Below are positions 5,330 to 6,005 of a stretch of 6,005 nucleotides of DNA, piece after piece; positions within the stretch are counted from its first letter, which is position 1; every line of letters starts with the position of its first letter. The notes beneath the pieces are model-generated. The model was not told the DNA's origin and did not search any database. It saw nothing but the letters and a program-made list of their open reading frames with translations. The DNA is taken from the NCBI GenBank assembly GCA_964594175.1, contig CAZQLM010000049.1, positions 1 through 6,005 on the forward strand, read 5' to 3'. This DNA comes from SZUA-1535 sp964594175 (GTDB lineage Archaea > Aenigmatarchaeota > Aenigmatarchaeia > Aenigmatarchaeales > SZUA-1535). Both the position numbers and the translations under genes were made by a program.

Positions 5330-5671
5330 TTATTCTCTTACCACATGCGCGAATGATGGACAAAGAACTACCCAGTCTTCTTCTATTCCAGCTATATCTC
5401 CGTTAATAGCTATTACTGTTTTCCTCAATTTTTCTATTGCTCTTTTCAGTTCTGAAATATCCTTTTCCTTAAGCGTTCTTATCTTCACAAAAACAATTGC
5501 ACCTTCTCTCACAAGTTTTTGAAGCTTTTCCGTATCCGAAAAATCTTCGAGTTTTTCTATTTTTATTGGTATTTTTCCTCCAGAAACTTCAGGAGAGGTT
5601 GTATCAAGTTCTATAAACTCATCTTCTGAAAGTTGTCTCGGCTTTTCCTTGCCGAATAACCTCAAAATCAT
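5330..5671 (-). CDS. sepF: Cell division protein SepF (archaeal type)
   Basis: A 113-residue archaeal SepF (DUF552), the membrane anchor of the FtsZ ring in archaea that use FtsZ. The first residues (MILRLFGKEK) form a short amphipathic stretch that fits the membrane-targeting helix of the family. A variable acidic linker follows (about 10-32), then the SepF core from about residue 33: IPIKIEKLEDF, a strand EGAIVFVKIRTL (57-68), a helix KDISELKRAIEKLRK, and the hallmark end AINGDIAGIEEDWVVLCPS, which forms the FtsZ-binding and dimer core in characterised members. ATG at 5671 is preceded directly by an in-frame TAA and by AGGTGA with a five-base spacer. A TATA box lies just upstream. It follows UPF0147 by 46 bp and converges on aCPSF1. 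ftsZ is not in view. Confidence 0.92.
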   Translation of the reverse strand: MILRLFGKEKPRQLSEDEFIELDTTSPEVSGGKIPIKIEKLEDFSDTEKLQKLVREGAIVFVKIRTLKEKDISELKRAIEKLRKTVIAINGDIAGIEEDWVVLCPSFAHVVRE

Positions 5672-5704
5672 TTACATCACCTTGCTAAATTTTGTTGAAA
5701 AAGA

Positions 5705-5712
5705 TATTTAAA
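5705..5712 (-). promoter_or_regulatory. sepF: TATA box of sepF
   Basis: The minus strand reads TTTAAATA here, directly after the UPF0147 stop codon at 5718. The predicted transcription start is near 5683, giving a leader of about 12 nt that carries the AGGTGA Shine-Dalgarno at 5677-5682. sepF can therefore be expressed apart from UPF0147. Confidence 0.6.
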
Positions 5713-5717
5713 TAATT

Positions 5718-5960
5718 TTATTCCTGTAGAGATTCCAAAATCGAAACTATGTTCCAAACCTGCGTTCTTGTGTACATCGGTATATTCGGATCGTTTGTAA
5801 CTTCATCAAGAATGGAAATCACGGCATTGATTCTTACAGCTTTTGGATCGCTTTCTTTTTTCAAAATTTCTATACATTCCTCGCAACTTCTCCTTATATT
5901 TCTTGGCACAGTTCTGTCGTTAACAATCTGATCCAAAAGGTGTATTACCTTATCGAACAT
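5718..5960 (-). CDS. UPF0147 family protein
   Basis: An 80-residue protein of the archaeal UPF0147 family, whose function is not established. It is all-helical by composition and shows an internal two-fold pattern: a helix, then an N-D-x-x-(V/I)-P-x-x-(I/T)-R turn and another helix. The first copy is IVNDRTVPRNIRRSCEECIE (residues 12-31) and the second is VTNDPNIPMYTRTQVWNIVS (54-73). This suggests a duplicated helical hairpin. Length is slightly under the usual 85-90 residues. ATG at 5960 is the first possible start, since a TGA directly precedes it, and GAGGTG at 5967-5972 (six-base spacer) is a strong Shine-Dalgarno. It lies upstream of sepF on the same strand; a shared transcript is possible, though sepF has its own TATA box. 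No promoter could be assigned in the 45 bp left in the window. Confidence 0.9.
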   Translation of the reverse strand: MFDKVIHLLDQIVNDRTVPRNIRRSCEECIEILKKESDPKAVRINAVISILDEVTNDPNIPMYTRTQVWNIVSILESLQE

Positions 5961-5966
5961 TCACAC

Positions 5967-5972
5967 CACCTC
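5967..5972 (-). promoter_or_regulatory. Shine-Dalgarno of the UPF0147 gene
   Basis: GAGGTG on the minus strand, six bases before the ATG at 5960, within GAGGTGGTG. It supports the chosen start together with the in-frame TGA immediately before that ATG. Confidence 0.65.
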
Positions 5973-6005
5973 ACTACACCGTCTTTATCGTGTAAACAAT
6001 TCTTA

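Noticed and set aside
5749..5931. Plus-strand open frame opposite UPF0147
   Set aside because: It is hydrophobic only because it is antisense to a helical gene; it has no Shine-Dalgarno and the UPF0147 match on the other strand is clear.
1..6005. CRISPR array, tRNA, rRNA or insertion sequence
   Set aside because: No regularly spaced repeats, cloverleaf, conserved rRNA segment, terminal inverted repeats or transposase motif was seen on either strand.

Overview
The window is archaeal chromosome. This rests on an archaeal-type 20S proteasome beta subunit, a KH/metallo-beta-lactamase/beta-CASP nuclease of the aCPSF1 (FttA) family, the ether-lipid enzyme CDP-archaeol synthase, an archaeal peptidyl-tRNA hydrolase (Pth2), an archaeal SepF and a UPF0147 protein. 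TTTAAATA-type TATA boxes and T-rich terminators agree. The DNA is AT-rich and the proteins are rich in Lys and Glu. SepF points to a lineage that divides with FtsZ, so a euryarchaeal-type or related deep-branching group is more likely than an ESCRT-dividing crenarchaeon. The genus cannot be named from the sequence alone. No mobile element, CRISPR array, rRNA or tRNA was seen.

Layout: (1) positions 2-724, plus strand, hold the 3' part of a gene whose start lies outside the window. Its visible N-terminal part resembles the end of a methyltransferase-like fold and is followed by a coiled coil. (2) 746-2310, minus strand, is a run of three genes read from right to left: CDP-archaeol synthase, then a CDP-alcohol phosphatidyltransferase 2 bp downstream, then pth2. 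The first two are likely consecutive steps of ether phospholipid head-group synthesis. (3) 2311-2465 is a divergent control region. Its plus-strand side has a TATA box and a long hairpin that buries the Shine-Dalgarno sequence of a 49-residue zinc-ribbon protein. (4) 2466-5251, plus strand, holds the zinc-ribbon gene, a T-rich terminator, the proteasome beta subunit with its own promoter, and aCPSF1 42 bp further on. (5) 5330-5960, minus strand, holds UPF0147 followed by sepF, converging on aCPSF1.

These are core housekeeping functions: lipid synthesis, peptidyl-tRNA recycling, proteolysis, transcription termination and RNA 3'-end formation, and cell division. The adjacency of psmB and aCPSF1 is known from other archaea (Methanocaldococcus jannaschii MJ1237/MJ1236). 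The feature most worth a second look is the 39-nt hairpin at 2422-2460 in the leader of the small zinc-ribbon gene. Nothing here amounts to a new multi-gene system.
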